This document shows, piece by piece, positions 45,058 to 54,420 of a DNA stretch of 64,000 nt. The DNA is from Spartobacteria bacterium (lineage in GTDB: Bacteria; Verrucomicrobiota; Verrucomicrobiia; Chthoniobacterales; UBA10450), in the NCBI GenBank assembly GCA_003134765.1, contig PLCM01000029.1, positions 154,891-218,890 on the forward strand, written 5' to 3'. Position 1 is the first letter of the stretch; every line of letters begins with the position of its first letter. The position numbers were made by a program, and so were the translations under genes. The notes beneath the pieces are model-generated. The model had not been told where the DNA came from, searched no databases, and worked only from the letters and a program-made list of their open reading frames with translations.

Positions 45058-46266
45058 ATGAAACTCCTGAATTGGAAATTCCCACTTCTTGTCTCCGCAA
45101 GTCTCGCGGCAACCGCCATTAACGCCTCCGCGGCAACGTGCTCCGTCCCCTCTGCCGGTTATCCCACCATTCAAGCCGCCGTCGACGATCCGACGTGCAG
45201 CATCATCAACGTTGCTCCGGGAGCCTACGTGGAAAATGTCACAATCACGAGGTCCCTGACCCTCAACGGTGCTCAGGCTGGCCTGTCAACCGCCGGTCGC
45301 ACTTCGGCCGGCCCGGCCGAATCCACCGTTATCGGCGGAAATCCTACCGGTCCCAGCGCGGTTTTCGTGATCGATGGGCCGACCGTAACTCTCGACGGAT
45401 TTTCGATCGAAAATTCGGTGACAACGGGAGCCGCCACAGGCGTCGACATCCAGTCCAATGGCAACGATGCGGTGATCCTGAACAACTTCATTGACGGAAT
45501 AGCCACCGCGAATGGCGTGGCGCAGGGGGTTCTTGTGGAAAATGGACCTGACAACGTAAACATTTCGAGCAACACGATCAGCAATGTCACCAGCCCTGGT
45601 TCAGCCAAAGCGATCGTGGTTGATAGTTCCACGGCCGATCTCAGCGACATCCTGTTTATCAAGGACAACACGATTACCGGCATCACCAGCACGGGCCAGG
45701 GGGCTTACGCACTTTTGGTTGCCAATGCCTCGCTGACCTCAGCCAGCCTTCAGTTTCTCACCAACCACATCAGTAATCTCACCGGCGCCGCCTTCGTGCA
45801 TGCGGTCAGCCTTGAATGCGAGCTGATGGTTCCGCTCGTGCAGAATAATGATTTTACGAACTTCAACAGCGCCTCGGGCAACGTCGCCGCGGTCTGGATC
45901 AACAACGATCCGCGAGCCGACACGACGTCGGTCAGCGGGAACAACTTTAACCTGACCGCGGCGGCTTATGGAATAAAGCTGCCCGATAACGCCACGTTTC
46001 CTTCTTTGCTCGGCGCCGCTTGCAACTGGTGGGGAAGCGCGGACGGCCCGGGACCAGTCGGCCCCGGCCACGGCGCCCGAATCAGCCCGGGCATTCTTTA
46101 CGCTCCATGGCGAATCGCGCCGACGCCCGATTCCTGCATCGGTAGCAATGTGCCAACGACCGAAGCTCAATGTAAAAACGGGGGTTGGACGACGGCCGTT
46201 CGTCCCGATGGAAGTGTTTTTAAGAGCCAGGGCGATTGCATGCAGTTCGTGAACACCGGCAAATAA
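45058..46266 (+). CDS. Exported right-handed beta-helix protein
   Basis: A 402-residue exported protein. The signal peptide is MKLLNWKFPLLVSASLAATA followed by INASA. Pectate-lyase-like beta-helix rungs repeat along the body (TVTLDGFSIENS, DAVILNNFIDGI, NVNISSNTISNV, LFIKDNTITGI), then CNWWGSADGPGPVG. The C-terminus has the cysteine-containing tail QCKNGGWTTAV ... FKSQGDCMQFVNTGK, a motif also found in the remnant at 62236-62399. Function unknown; family members often bind or cleave polysaccharides. A strong terminator follows. Confidence 0.85.
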   Translation: MKLLNWKFPLLVSASLAATAINASAATCSVPSAGYPTIQAAVDDPTCSIINVAPGAYVENVTITRSLTLNGAQAGLSTAGRTSAGPAESTVIGGNPTGPSAVFVIDGPTVTLDGFSIENSVTTGAATGVDIQSNGNDAVILNNFIDGIATANGVAQGVLVENGPDNVNISSNTISNVTSPGSAKAIVVDSSTADLSDILFIKDNTITGITSTGQGAYALLVANASLTSASLQFLTNHISNLTGAAFVHAVSLECELMVPLVQNNDFTNFNSASGNVAAVWINNDPRADTTSVSGNNFNLTAAAYGIKLPDNATFPSLLGAACNWWGSADGPGPVGPGHGARISPGILYAPWRIAPTPDSCIGSNVPTTEAQCKNGGWTTAVRPDGSVFKSQGDCMQFVNTGK

Positions 46267-46287
46267 TCGCGAATCCATTCAAATGAG

Positions 46288-46320
46288 AGAGGCGGCCGGT
46301 TTCGGTCGCCTCTTTCTTTT
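46288..46320 (+). terminator. Rho-independent terminator
   Basis: A stem AGAGGCGGCC/GGTCGCCTCT with loop GGTTTC and a T-rich tail (TTCTTTTT), 21 bases after the beta-helix gene. The open frame of the following methyltransferase runs back into it, which argues for a later start for that gene. Confidence 0.82.
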
Positions 46321-46339
46321 TCCTGAGGCGAGCAAACAT

Positions 46340-47359
46340 TTGTTTGTCCGCCGAGCGCGGCGAAGATTAAGCAACTTGAGACTTACGGTTTCGCATTACT
46401 TCAACCTTTGGCGCCACGCGCCCCCTGGCCGTCGCTTCGACGTTGTCCGGAAAGTGCGAAGTGCGGTCCGGCGCAGTCCGGCGCCCCTGCGCTATCTCGA
46501 CATCGGCGAGTTCAAATCTTTCGAGCAGTTTGAGATCAAATATCGGCAGCTGGCCGAGGAACTGGGTGTCCCCGGGAAAATCCCCGCGCCCGGCGAGGTG
46601 GATTTCCTTCACGCCATGGTTGATCTCGATGAGGTCCGCTATCCCGGCGGCATCGGCTCGCGCGACTATTTTTTTCTCACCGCGCTCGTGGGCATCCTCG
46701 CACCACGGCGCGTCATCGAGATCGGCACATTGACCGGCTTTTCGACCGCGATTATCGCCGCCGCCATCCATCGCCAGCATGGTTCTTTCTTTGGAGCCGG
46801 CCTGCCCTCAGGCCGGACAGGCATCGCCGTCGATACCATCGACTCGCACACCCATTGCAGCATCGACACAACACGCCCCATTGGTTTCGAGATTCCGGAA
46901 TTGATTCCGGACCTCGTCTCCACGGTCCGTGTCCATACCGGCCACGACTCAAATTTCGTCCGCGAGATCGCAACCCGTGGGGAATTTGGCCTCGGCTTCA
47001 TCGATGCGGATCACCGCCATCCCTGGCCGCTCCTCGATGTCCTTCGCCTCGCGCCCTACCTTCAAAGCGGCGCCTGGATTGTGTTGCACGACATTCAGCT
47101 CGGCACCTACGGAAAGGCTGAGCTGGATGCCGGGAAAGGAATTGAAGGCGGCACGCCCTACGGCGCCGAATGGCTCTTTGACCGCTGGCCCTTCCGGAAG
47201 ATCCGATCGTTCCACATAGGAGCGATCGAACTGCCGGCGCGCCACGATTCACTCGTTCCTTTCGCGCTGGATTTGATGGAGGAGCCCTTTGAACTAACGA
47301 GCAAAGCAGCCAAGCGAATCCGCCGCGCCCTCTACCAAAGCTTCGGCGACCTGCTTTAG
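46340..47359 (+). CDS. SAM-dependent methyltransferase (Methyltransf_24 type)
   Basis: About 340 residues. Rossmann motif I is RVIEIGTLTGFSTAIIAAA, later GLGFIDADHRHPWPLLDVLR and WIVLHDIQLGTYGK (an acidic and metal-site pattern of the O-methyltransferase-like MTase_24 family). The frame is open from 46283, but the first 15 codons coincide with the preceding terminator hairpin. No ATG follows before the domain, so I use TTG 46340 provisionally; TTG 46376 is another option. The substrate is unknown. Confidence 0.75.
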   Translation: MFVRRARRRLSNLRLTVSHYFNLWRHAPPGRRFDVVRKVRSAVRRSPAPLRYLDIGEFKSFEQFEIKYRQLAEELGVPGKIPAPGEVDFLHAMVDLDEVRYPGGIGSRDYFFLTALVGILAPRRVIEIGTLTGFSTAIIAAAIHRQHGSFFGAGLPSGRTGIAVDTIDSHTHCSIDTTRPIGFEIPELIPDLVSTVRVHTGHDSNFVREIATRGEFGLGFIDADHRHPWPLLDVLRLAPYLQSGAWIVLHDIQLGTYGKAELDAGKGIEGGTPYGAEWLFDRWPFRKIRSFHIGAIELPARHDSLVPFALDLMEEPFELTSKAAKRIRRALYQSFGDLL

Positions 47360-47509
47360 AGGAAGGCAATGCGCAGAGCGGAATCAAAAGCTGACGCGGC
47401 GCTTCACTCTTTCCAACGCCTAAGCGAGCCAGGATACCGATAAGGGTAAACGCTGTGCTCGGGGAATCTCTTCACCAAATCGGCGATAATCGCCGCCGCC
47501 TTGCGCGAG

Positions 47510-48727
47510 CTACTCGAAACGCAGGCCTTCGATCGGGTTCAACTGCGACGCTTTCCGCGCGGGATAATAGCCAAAGAAAACCCCAACCCCGGCGGAGAAG
47601 AGCGCTGCGATGAGCATGATGTTGAAGGATAGCTGCATTTCCCAATGGAGCGTAGTTCGCAACAGGAACGAACTCGCGATCCCTGCGGCGACTCCCAGGA
47701 TTCCTCCGATCAGACTCATCACGATCGCTTCACTCAGGAACTGCATTTGAATATCTCGCTCGGTTGCACCGATGGCGAGTCGAACCCCGATCTCGCGGGT
47801 GCGCTCTGTAACTGAAACCATCATGATGTTCATAATCCCGATCCCGCCCACCAGGAGTGACAAGGATGCTGCGCTCCCAAGCAGGAGAGTGAACACGTTC
47901 GCGGCCGCCAATTGCGCGCGAATGATTTCTTCCGGCGTGCGAATATTGAAATCATCTTCTTCCCCGGGCCTGAGGTGATGCCGCTCCCGCACGAGCGCGA
48001 CGATGCGTTTGGCCGCTTCAGGAATGTCTTCTCGGCGCGCCGCGGAAAAATAAATGTCATCCAGCCATTCCTGCCCGGTAATTCTTTTCTGCGCGGTGGT
48101 GATCGGCATAACGAGAAAGTCGTCCTGATCCTGGCCTGTCGTCGAAAACCCCCTGGCTTGAAGCACGCCCAGGACCTTGAAGGGAACGCCCTGGACACGG
48201 ATCACTTCGCCGATTGGATTTGCGGTCCCAAAAAGGTTGGAGGCGATGGTTTCTCCGATAACGCAAACGGTCGAAGCCTGTTCCACATCGTCTTCAATGA
48301 AAGGGGAGCCAAGCGCGATTCTCCATTTTCTAATTTCGAAATAGTCCGGGCTCACTCCCCGAAACTGCGTTCCCCAGTTCGAGCTGCCGTAAATAACCTG
48401 AATGTGCCCGTCCACATTGGGCGAAGCGCTCTTGATTCCTGGCACCTGGTCAAGGACTGCGCGGCAGTCACCGAGCGTAAGGGTCTTGCTTCCCCGACTT
48501 CCGACGCGCACGCCATTTCGGGCGCGGCTGCCCGCCTCGAGCCAGACAAGATTATCGCCGACATTGTGGAGCTGGTCTTCCACGCGGCTCGATCCCGCCT
48601 CGCCGACGCCGACGACACAGATGAAGGAACCGACTCCCGCAATAATGCCGAGCATGGTCAGGACGCTCCGAACTTTGTTCCGCAACAACGCCTTGAAGGC
48701 CTCCCGCATAATCGTGTCAAAAAACAT
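47510..48727 (-). CDS. MacB-type ABC permease, second copy
   Basis: A 405-residue FtsX-like permease. The start MFFDTIMREAFKALLRNKVR matches the pattern of this family (FKALLRNKVRSVLTMLGIIA). It contains a periplasmic MacB-PCD region and the C-terminal helix set with GIGIMNIMMVSVTERTREIG and a final FGYYPARKASQLNPIEGLRF. It lies 26 bases downstream of the first permease. The two permeases probably form a heterodimer. A longer in-frame start overlaps the upstream gene and is rejected. Confidence 0.92.
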   Translation of the reverse strand: MFFDTIMREAFKALLRNKVRSVLTMLGIIAGVGSFICVVGVGEAGSSRVEDQLHNVGDNLVWLEAGSRARNGVRVGSRGSKTLTLGDCRAVLDQVPGIKSASPNVDGHIQVIYGSSNWGTQFRGVSPDYFEIRKWRIALGSPFIEDDVEQASTVCVIGETIASNLFGTANPIGEVIRVQGVPFKVLGVLQARGFSTTGQDQDDFLVMPITTAQKRITGQEWLDDIYFSAARREDIPEAAKRIVALVRERHHLRPGEEDDFNIRTPEEIIRAQLAAANVFTLLLGSAASLSLLVGGIGIMNIMMVSVTERTREIGVRLAIGATERDIQMQFLSEAIVMSLIGGILGVAAGIASSFLLRTTLHWEMQLSFNIMLIAALFSAGVGVFFGYYPARKASQLNPIEGLRFE

Positions 48728-48753
48728 TTCGAATCTCGTTAGGCCGAATTTTC

Positions 48754-49974
48754 CTATTCGTAGCGAAGCGCCTCGATGGGATCCAGCCGCGCTGCTTTCT
48801 GCGCCGGATAATAACCGAAAAAGACTCCTATCGCGACGGAGACCAGGGCAGCGATCAGGATGGCGGTGGCGGAGACAGCGACAGGCCATCCCGCCGTCGA
48901 CGAAATGATAAACGAGGTGCCGACACCGACGAAAATGCCAATCACACCGCCTAGCAGGCTAATGGCAATGGCCTCGAGGAGGAACTGCCGCTGCACGTCG
49001 CCTTCAGTGGCGCCGATTGCGATCCGAATGCCGATCTCTCTCGTTCGCTCCGTGACCGAGACCAGCATGATGTTCATGATGCCAAGCCCGCCGACGAAGA
49101 GGGAGACTCCTCCGATCGAACCCAGAAGAACAGTCATGACCTTGCTCGCTTCCGAAGCGACGTCCGCGATGTCGGCCAGATTTCGCACGGCGAAATCATC
49201 GGCCTGGCCAGAGCGAATCCGGTGTCGATCGCGCAAAAGAGCCTGGATCTGTTGTTGCGCGACATAGCTGGATGAACGCGAGTTGGCCGAGACCATCGCG
49301 AAGCGCAACCACGGCTGCCCCGTCATCTTTTTTTGCACCGTCGTCAGTGGGGCGATGATGGTGTCGTCCTGGTCTTCACTGAGCGCGGCCGATTGTCCTT
49401 TCGCGACCAAAACGCCAACCACCAGAAATGGCAGGGTCCCGATGCGGATCTTTTTGCCGACGGCTTCGGTGGACGGAAAAAGGTTTTTGCGAACGGTCTC
49501 TCCGATCACGGCGACGTTCGCGGCATTTGTGACATCGTCCCGGGTGAAACTGGTCCCACTCGTGAAAGGCCAGGTCCGGATGTCGAAGTAATCCGGCGTC
49601 GTTCCAACCACGCGAGTCCCCCAATTGTCACCTTCATAGACGATCTGGGCCGAGGTTTGCGTTCCGGGCGCCGCTGCGACGACGGCCGGGCATTCCCGCA
49701 GGATCGCCGTCACATCCGATTCCAACAGTGTTTTCGTGCTTCCATTACCTATTCGCAGTCCGCCGCCGGTGGCAGAACCGGAGCTGATAAAAAGCATGTT
49801 GGCTCCCAGGGTCGCGATTTGTTTCTGCACCGTCTGATCCGCGCCCTGGCCAATCCCGATCATCGCTATCACCGCGCCGACTCCGATAATGATGCCGAGC
49901 ATCGTGAGGATCGATCGCATCTTGTTTCGGAGCAGCGCTCGGAGCGCGATTTGGAGCGTGGAAAGAAAGTCCAT
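48754..49974 (-). CDS. MacB-type ABC permease, first copy
   Basis: A 406-residue permease with the FtsX/MacB architecture. It starts with QIALRALLRNKMRSILTMLG, has a large extracytoplasmic domain and the C-terminal motifs GLGIMNIMLVSVTERTREIG and FFGYYPAQKAARLDPIEALR. It is homologous to the second copy along its length. It follows the ATPase by 6 bases, in an operon with the MacA-type adaptor. Confidence 0.93.
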   Translation of the reverse strand: MDFLSTLQIALRALLRNKMRSILTMLGIIIGVGAVIAMIGIGQGADQTVQKQIATLGANMLFISSGSATGGGLRIGNGSTKTLLESDVTAILRECPAVVAAAPGTQTSAQIVYEGDNWGTRVVGTTPDYFDIRTWPFTSGTSFTRDDVTNAANVAVIGETVRKNLFPSTEAVGKKIRIGTLPFLVVGVLVAKGQSAALSEDQDDTIIAPLTTVQKKMTGQPWLRFAMVSANSRSSSYVAQQQIQALLRDRHRIRSGQADDFAVRNLADIADVASEASKVMTVLLGSIGGVSLFVGGLGIMNIMLVSVTERTREIGIRIAIGATEGDVQRQFLLEAIAISLLGGVIGIFVGVGTSFIISSTAGWPVAVSATAILIAALVSVAIGVFFGYYPAQKAARLDPIEALRYE

Positions 49975-49980
49975 CGTTCC

Positions 49981-50787
49981 CTAGTCCTCCAGCGTCGGCA
50001 TCGTCTTGATCAATTCCGCCGCGACCGATCGCCGGGAAATAATTTCATCGCGGCGAATGGTTCCGTCGCGGAAAACGATGCTGCGCCTGGCGAAATTCGC
50101 GATGTCGGTTTCGTGAGTCACCAGAATAATCGTGAGGCCCTTGTCGTTGAGTTTCTGGAAAATCTCCATGACTTCCACGGAAGTCCTACTATCCAGGTTT
50201 CCCGTTGGTTCGTCGGCCAGGAGGATGGAGGGACGATTGACGAGCGCCCGGGCGATCGCCACCCGCTGTTGCTGACCGCCGGAAAGTTGCGAAGGGAAAT
50301 GGTCAGTTCGGTCCGCCAGTCCAACTATCCGGAGTGATTCCAAGGCGCGCGCGCGCCGTTCTTCTCTATCGAGGCGCGCATAAAGGGTGGGTAGCTCCGT
50401 GTTCTCGAGTGCGGTGGTGCGAGAGAGAAGGTTGAAGCCCTGAAAGACGAAACCGATCTTCCGGTTCCGGATCGCGGCCAATTGCGTTTTGTCCAGCCCG
50501 GCGACATCGATGCCTTCGAGCAGATAACGGCCGGCACTAGGTTTGTCGAGGCACCCCAGAATATTCATGAAGGTCGACTTCCCGCTCCCGCTCGCGCCCA
50601 TGATCGCGACAAATTCTCCGCGACGGATTTCCAGGTTCACGCCGCGCAACGCATGAACCTTGTTGTCGCCCATCTGGTAATATTTGTGGAGCTCTTCCAC
50701 CTGGAGAACGCTCTCGGCTGAATTGTGGTCCGCGACCGAAGAATCGGGAGTTTCCACGGTTGCTTCTCTCACTTGCGCAATGGCCAA
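49981..50787 (-). CDS. MacB-type ABC ATPase
   Basis: A 268-residue ATPase separated from the permease, unlike E. coli MacB where the two are fused. Walker A is [18 protein letters not shown], the Q-loop [20 protein letters not shown] is typical of the MacB/LolD group, the signature is [15 protein letters not shown], and Walker B is [15 protein letters not shown]. The N-terminal 25 residues are a short tail and the C-terminal 25 are an acidic extension. It is three bases downstream of the adaptor gene. Confidence 0.94.
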   Translation of the reverse strand: MAIAQVREATVETPDSSVADHNSAESVLQVEELHKYYQMGDNKVHALRGVNLEIRRGEFVAIMGASGSGKSTFMNILGCLDKPSAGRYLLEGIDVAGLDKTQLAAIRNRKIGFVFQGFNLLSRTTALENTELPTLYARLDREERRARALESLRIVGLADRTDHFPSQLSGGQQQRVAIARALVNRPSILLADEPTGNLDSRTSVEVMEIFQKLNDKGLTIILVTHETDIANFARRSIVFRDGTIRRDEIISRRSVAAELIKTMPTLED

Positions 50788-50790
50788 ACC

Positions 50791-52107
50791 TTACGGCCGC
50801 CGCGGGCCGCCGGGGCCAGGAGATTTGTCGGAACGACCCTGCGCTACCCCGGTAACGAGCGCGTCGCCCGGCTTTACGCTGCCATTCAAAGTCTGAAGCA
50901 ATTCCGTGTTCGTATGATCGGTGATGCCCGTCTTGATGCGGACCGGTTCGAGCGTTTTTCGGGAGACCAGCTTCCAAACGATCTTAGCTTCGTTTTTCGG
51001 GCCGGAAGCAGGCTTCGCCGACGCCTTGGAGCCATCTGCTGTTTTCTCCCCGTCGCCCTCTTCGGGAATGCCGAATTTCTGGTAGAGCGCCCGGAGTTCG
51101 CTGGCCGGCAGATCGGGTTTGAAACGCAGAGCCGCGTTAGGCACTTTGACCACCTTCGTCACCGTCGCCACGGGAATGCTGACATACGCCGTCATCCCCG
51201 GAAAGAGTTTCAGCTCCGGGTTATCGAATTCAATGATGGTATCGTACGTCACCACGTTCTGAACGACCGTGGAATTCATCCGCACCTGCGACACCGTGCC
51301 GGTGAAAGATTCTCGCGGATAGGCATCGACTTTGAACGTGACCTTCTGATCGCGTTTCATTCCGCCCACGTCGGACTCATCGGTCTTTGCATACACCTGC
51401 ATCTTGGTCAGGTCCTGGGCGATGGTGAATAAGGTCGGCGCCTGCAAAGATGCCGCGACCGTCTGGCCGACATCTACCGTCCGCGCCACTACCGTCCCAT
51501 CGATCGGAGCGCGGATCGTCGTGTAATCAAGATTCGTTTGCGCCACCTGGACGGCGGCGCGCTTTTGCTCCACCTGCGCGCGCGCCTGCTGCTCCTGCGC
51601 CTGAGCGGCGGCTACTTGGGCATCGGCGCTTTCGGCATTGGCCTTGGCCAGCTCGAACGCCTGCTGGCTCACCGCGCCGCTTTTCGTCAGGCCAATATTG
51701 CGTTCGTAATCGGCTTTCATTTGCGCCTGAGCGGCTTTTGCCTTGGCCGTATTCGCGGCCGAGACGGCCACGTTCGCCTCGGCGTTCTCGAGGTCTGCCT
51801 TGGCTTGCGCGTAAGCCCCTTGGAAAAGTGCCGGCTCGATCTGGGCGATCACCTGGCCCTTGGTGACGTGGGAATTAAAATCGGCGTGCAACTCCGAAAT
51901 AACCCCCGACACCTGCGATCCCACCTGGACGGTGGTGACCGCGTTGATCGTTCCAGTGGCATCGACCACCTGAAAAATGTCGCCCTGTTCCACCGGGGAA
52001 GTCGAATAAGAGACGCTATCGCTGCCGCCCGCTCTGAAGAACAGGAAGAGCGCGGCTCCGATGAAAAGGGCTGCGACGATTAAGAGATTTCGTTTCGTTA
52101 TTTTCAA
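50791..52107 (-). CDS. MacA-like periplasmic adaptor (HlyD family)
   Basis: A 438-residue membrane-fusion protein. It starts with an N-terminal membrane segment (LLIVAALFIGAALFLFFRA), then has a barrel-hybrid lipoyl region (VEQGDIFQVVDATGTINAV), a long alpha-helical hairpin (EQQARAQVEQKRAAVQVAQT), and YTTIRAPIDGTVVARTVDVG. The C-terminus is proline/glycine-rich (RSDKSPGPGGPRRP). It would join the ATPase and two permeases to an outer-membrane channel that is not in the window. The operon order is adaptor, ATPase, permease, permease. Confidence 0.93.
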   Translation of the reverse strand: MKITKRNLLIVAALFIGAALFLFFRAGGSDSVSYSTSPVEQGDIFQVVDATGTINAVTTVQVGSQVSGVISELHADFNSHVTKGQVIAQIEPALFQGAYAQAKADLENAEANVAVSAANTAKAKAAQAQMKADYERNIGLTKSGAVSQQAFELAKANAESADAQVAAAQAQEQQARAQVEQKRAAVQVAQTNLDYTTIRAPIDGTVVARTVDVGQTVAASLQAPTLFTIAQDLTKMQVYAKTDESDVGGMKRDQKVTFKVDAYPRESFTGTVSQVRMNSTVVQNVVTYDTIIEFDNPELKLFPGMTAYVSIPVATVTKVVKVPNAALRFKPDLPASELRALYQKFGIPEEGDGEKTADGSKASAKPASGPKNEAKIVWKLVSRKTLEPVRIKTGITDHTNTELLQTLNGSVKPGDALVTGVAQGRSDKSPGPGGPRRP

Positions 52108-52599
52108 TCGGACATCGATTCCCGCCAGCGACGGAAGCTTCTATCCCACGGGAAGCCATCGCCTGCAATTTTTCAGCCCTTTGGGCAAAAGGATATCGTC
52201 CATCGACCGACGGCACCTCCCGCTCGGAACCAGGCGAATAGGCGCTGCGGTGAACCGCGGTGTTCAGGTTCACGGTGAAGTTTCCATTTCCGCTCGGGAA
52301 GAAATCTTGTGCTGTCGGAAAGATATTGATCTTTACCGGGGTGACGGTGTCGCCGGCCGGAAAAGCCACCGTCGTGTCGGTGCAGGCATATTCCAGATTG
52401 GGCGCGCCCCAAATGAGGGAAGGGGTCGGCATTTCGTCAAGATTTGCGTATAATGTCAACGATTTCTTCACATATTTCTTCATCCAGAGGCAAGAGCCTG
52501 CGGGTCAGGGGAGAACGACTGAACGAAGGGGAAGTTCGTTCTCGCCAGAAATTCGATGCGACCTTGACAGCTGTCTATGCCGCGGGAAACACTCGCGCC
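52108..52599. other. Intergenic region, no recognised gene
   Basis: About 490 bases between the divergent adaptor and the small exported protein. A minus-strand frame of 156 codons (52016-52483, starting MKKYVKKSLTLYANLDEMPT) is open but overlaps the adaptor start and matches nothing I recognise; I do not call it. A promoter for the adaptor operon is expected here but I could not assign one. Confidence 0.5.
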
Positions 52600-52830
52600 A
52601 TGAAAACAATCAAGACGGCGTCTGTTTCAATTCTCGTTTTAATGGCGATGTCATTTACATCAGCCTTTGCCAACCAGCCCCATATGCAGGCGGCTCTCGC
52701 GCATTTGCGCGAAGCCCGTGCCTCCCTGCAAAGAGCGATTCCGAACAAGGGCGGTCATCGGGAGCGTGCGATCGACTTGGTAAACCGCGCGATTGCGGAG
52801 GTCGAAGCGGGCGAAAGATACGCACGATAG
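52600..52830 (+). CDS. Small exported helical protein
   Basis: A 76-residue protein with a signal peptide (VSILVLMAMSFTSAFA) and a mature part of about 50 residues that is a helical repeat (MQAALAHLREARASLQRAIP, RAIDLVNRAIAEVEAGERYA). The second part looks like a short helical hairpin. No family recognised. Upstream in-frame starts would lack a signal peptide, so ATG 52600 is chosen. Confidence 0.75.
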   Translation: MKTIKTASVSILVLMAMSFTSAFANQPHMQAALAHLREARASLQRAIPNKGGHRERAIDLVNRAIAEVEAGERYAR

Positions 52831-53050
52831 GCGCTTCGAACGGCGCCCGATCCAGCCGGTCCGGAGACTATTGGGCGCTGGCCGATAGTCATCAAATAAT
52901 AGCGCGGTAGGGAACTACCTCTGGGCCTTCTGTCGTCCAGCGCGGTGCCCGCATTGCGGGTCGGTCCGTGAGTTTTTGGGAGAGCCTTTCAACCCGAGCC
53001 TCCATAAATCGCTCGCTAACGTTTCCGACCCGAATTAGAAACGGCGGAAC

Positions 53051-54022
53051 ATGGCGGTGCAAAAGGTTTCAGTCGTCACGGGCGGGGCGGGTTTTTTGGG
53101 ATCGCATCTCACGGATCGGCTGCTGGCGGAAGGGCATCGCGTCATCGCCATCGACAATCTGATCACGGGAAACCCGAAGAACATTGCGCACCTGGGCGGC
53201 AACGAGAATTACCGGTTCATCAAGCACAACGTCTCGAGCTATATTCTCGTCGAGGAAGCGGTCGATTATGTTTTTCATTTCGCGTCGCCGGCCAGCCCCA
53301 TCGATTACCTCGAACTTCCGATCCCGACGCTGAAGGTCGGCGCCCTCGGCACCCATAACACGCTCGGGCTCGCGAAGGCGAAGAAGGCCACGTTCGTCCT
53401 CGCCTCCACCTCGGAATGCTACGGCGATCCGCTCGTTCATCCGCAGACGGAAGATTACTGGGGAAATGTGAACCCGATCGGCCCGCGCGGCGTGTACGAC
53501 GAAGCGAAACGATTCGCCGAGGCAATGACGATGGCCTATCACCGCTATCACGGGATCGACACCAAGATCGTCCGCATCTTCAACACCTACGGGCCGCGGA
53601 TGCGATTGCGCGACGGGCGGGTGGTGCCCGCGTTCATTGGCCAGGCGTTGAGTGGCACGCCGTTGACCATTTTCGGCGATGGCTCGCAGACGCGCTCGTT
53701 CTGTTATGTGTCGGACCTGATCGACGGAATTTTCCGGCTTGCGATGAGCGATTTTCACGAGCCGGTGAACATCGGTAATCCGCGGGAGATGACGATCAAA
53801 CAATTCGCCGAAGAGATTATCCGGATCACCGGAACGAAATTGCAGATCGAACATAAACCGTTGCCGGTGGACGACCCGAAAGTGCGGCAGCCGGATATCA
53901 CCCGGGCGCGGAAAGTTCTGGGCTGGGAGCCGCGGGTTGAGTTCGATGAGGGAATCGCGAAAACGATCGAGTATTTCAAAGGCTGCCTGGAACGCGGGGA
54001 ATTAGGCGAACGAATCCAGTAA
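53051..54022 (+). CDS. UDP-glucuronate decarboxylase-like NAD-dependent epimerase
   Basis: A 323-residue extended SDR. The NAD site is [18 protein letters not shown], followed by [20 protein letters not shown], a signature of UDP-xylose synthases, and the SDR triad residues in [11 protein letters not shown] and [33 protein letters not shown] and [18 protein letters not shown] are typical. It probably makes UDP-xylose from UDP-glucuronate for surface glycans. It precedes the pilus cluster but has a palindrome and low-complexity gap between. Confidence 0.92.
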   Translation: MAVQKVSVVTGGAGFLGSHLTDRLLAEGHRVIAIDNLITGNPKNIAHLGGNENYRFIKHNVSSYILVEEAVDYVFHFASPASPIDYLELPIPTLKVGALGTHNTLGLAKAKKATFVLASTSECYGDPLVHPQTEDYWGNVNPIGPRGVYDEAKRFAEAMTMAYHRYHGIDTKIVRIFNTYGPRMRLRDGRVVPAFIGQALSGTPLTIFGDGSQTRSFCYVSDLIDGIFRLAMSDFHEPVNIGNPREMTIKQFAEEIIRITGTKLQIEHKPLPVDDPKVRQPDITRARKVLGWEPRVEFDEGIAKTIEYFKGCLERGELGERIQ

Positions 54023-54030
54023 GAATTCCA

Positions 54031-54116
54031 GGTAGGGACGCCGCGCTGCGGCGTCCGCTGAATTGGGGTTGACGTATTAAACAACACCTCGGACGCCGCA
54101 GCGCGGCGTCCCTACC
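54031..54116. repeat. Palindromic element, GGTAGGGACGCCGCGCTGC family
   Basis: Perfect 26-base arms (54031-54056 and 54091-54116) and a 34-base loop that is AT-richer than its surroundings. A degenerate copy is at 14967-15046. Confidence 0.92.
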
Positions 54117-54179
54117 ATGGTTTCCTCCTCCCGATGGCTTCAGACCTTCGTCACTCCAAACTCACAGCTTGATTTGGTC

Positions 54180-54350
54180 GTTGGGATTTGAAATTTCGCT
54201 GGGATTTGGATCCTGGGATTTGGACCTTCCTTTACTTGAGGTTTGGGATTTGGAGCATCCGTCCAATGGCCGCTGAGCCGCCGAAGCGGAAATCCCAAAA
54301 CCGAAGCTCCAAATCCCAATGACAAAAAGATGGGGTTTTGCGCCGCGAAC
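54180..54350. repeat. Degenerate GGGATTTGG repeat tract
   Basis: The motif GGGATTTGG and close forms recur (about 54183, 54199, 54215, 54246) and the complementary CCAAATCCC at about 54308, all in an AT-rich region unlike the neighbouring genes. Together with 54350-54420 (AATTTTGGTTTTGGTTTTTT) it fills the gap before the PilM gene; no coding was seen. Confidence 0.7.
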
Positions 54351-54420
54351 TTTTAGATTTGGAGTTTGAAGTTTACTTAGAATTTTGGTTTTGGTTTTTT
54401 GGATTTTGAATAACTGAGTC

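Noticed and set aside
52016..52483. Minus-strand 156-codon frame MKKYVKKSLTLYANLDEMPT
   Set aside because: Overlaps the start of the adaptor gene, matches no family I know, and its C-terminal half is a shifted reading of the adaptor N-terminus.
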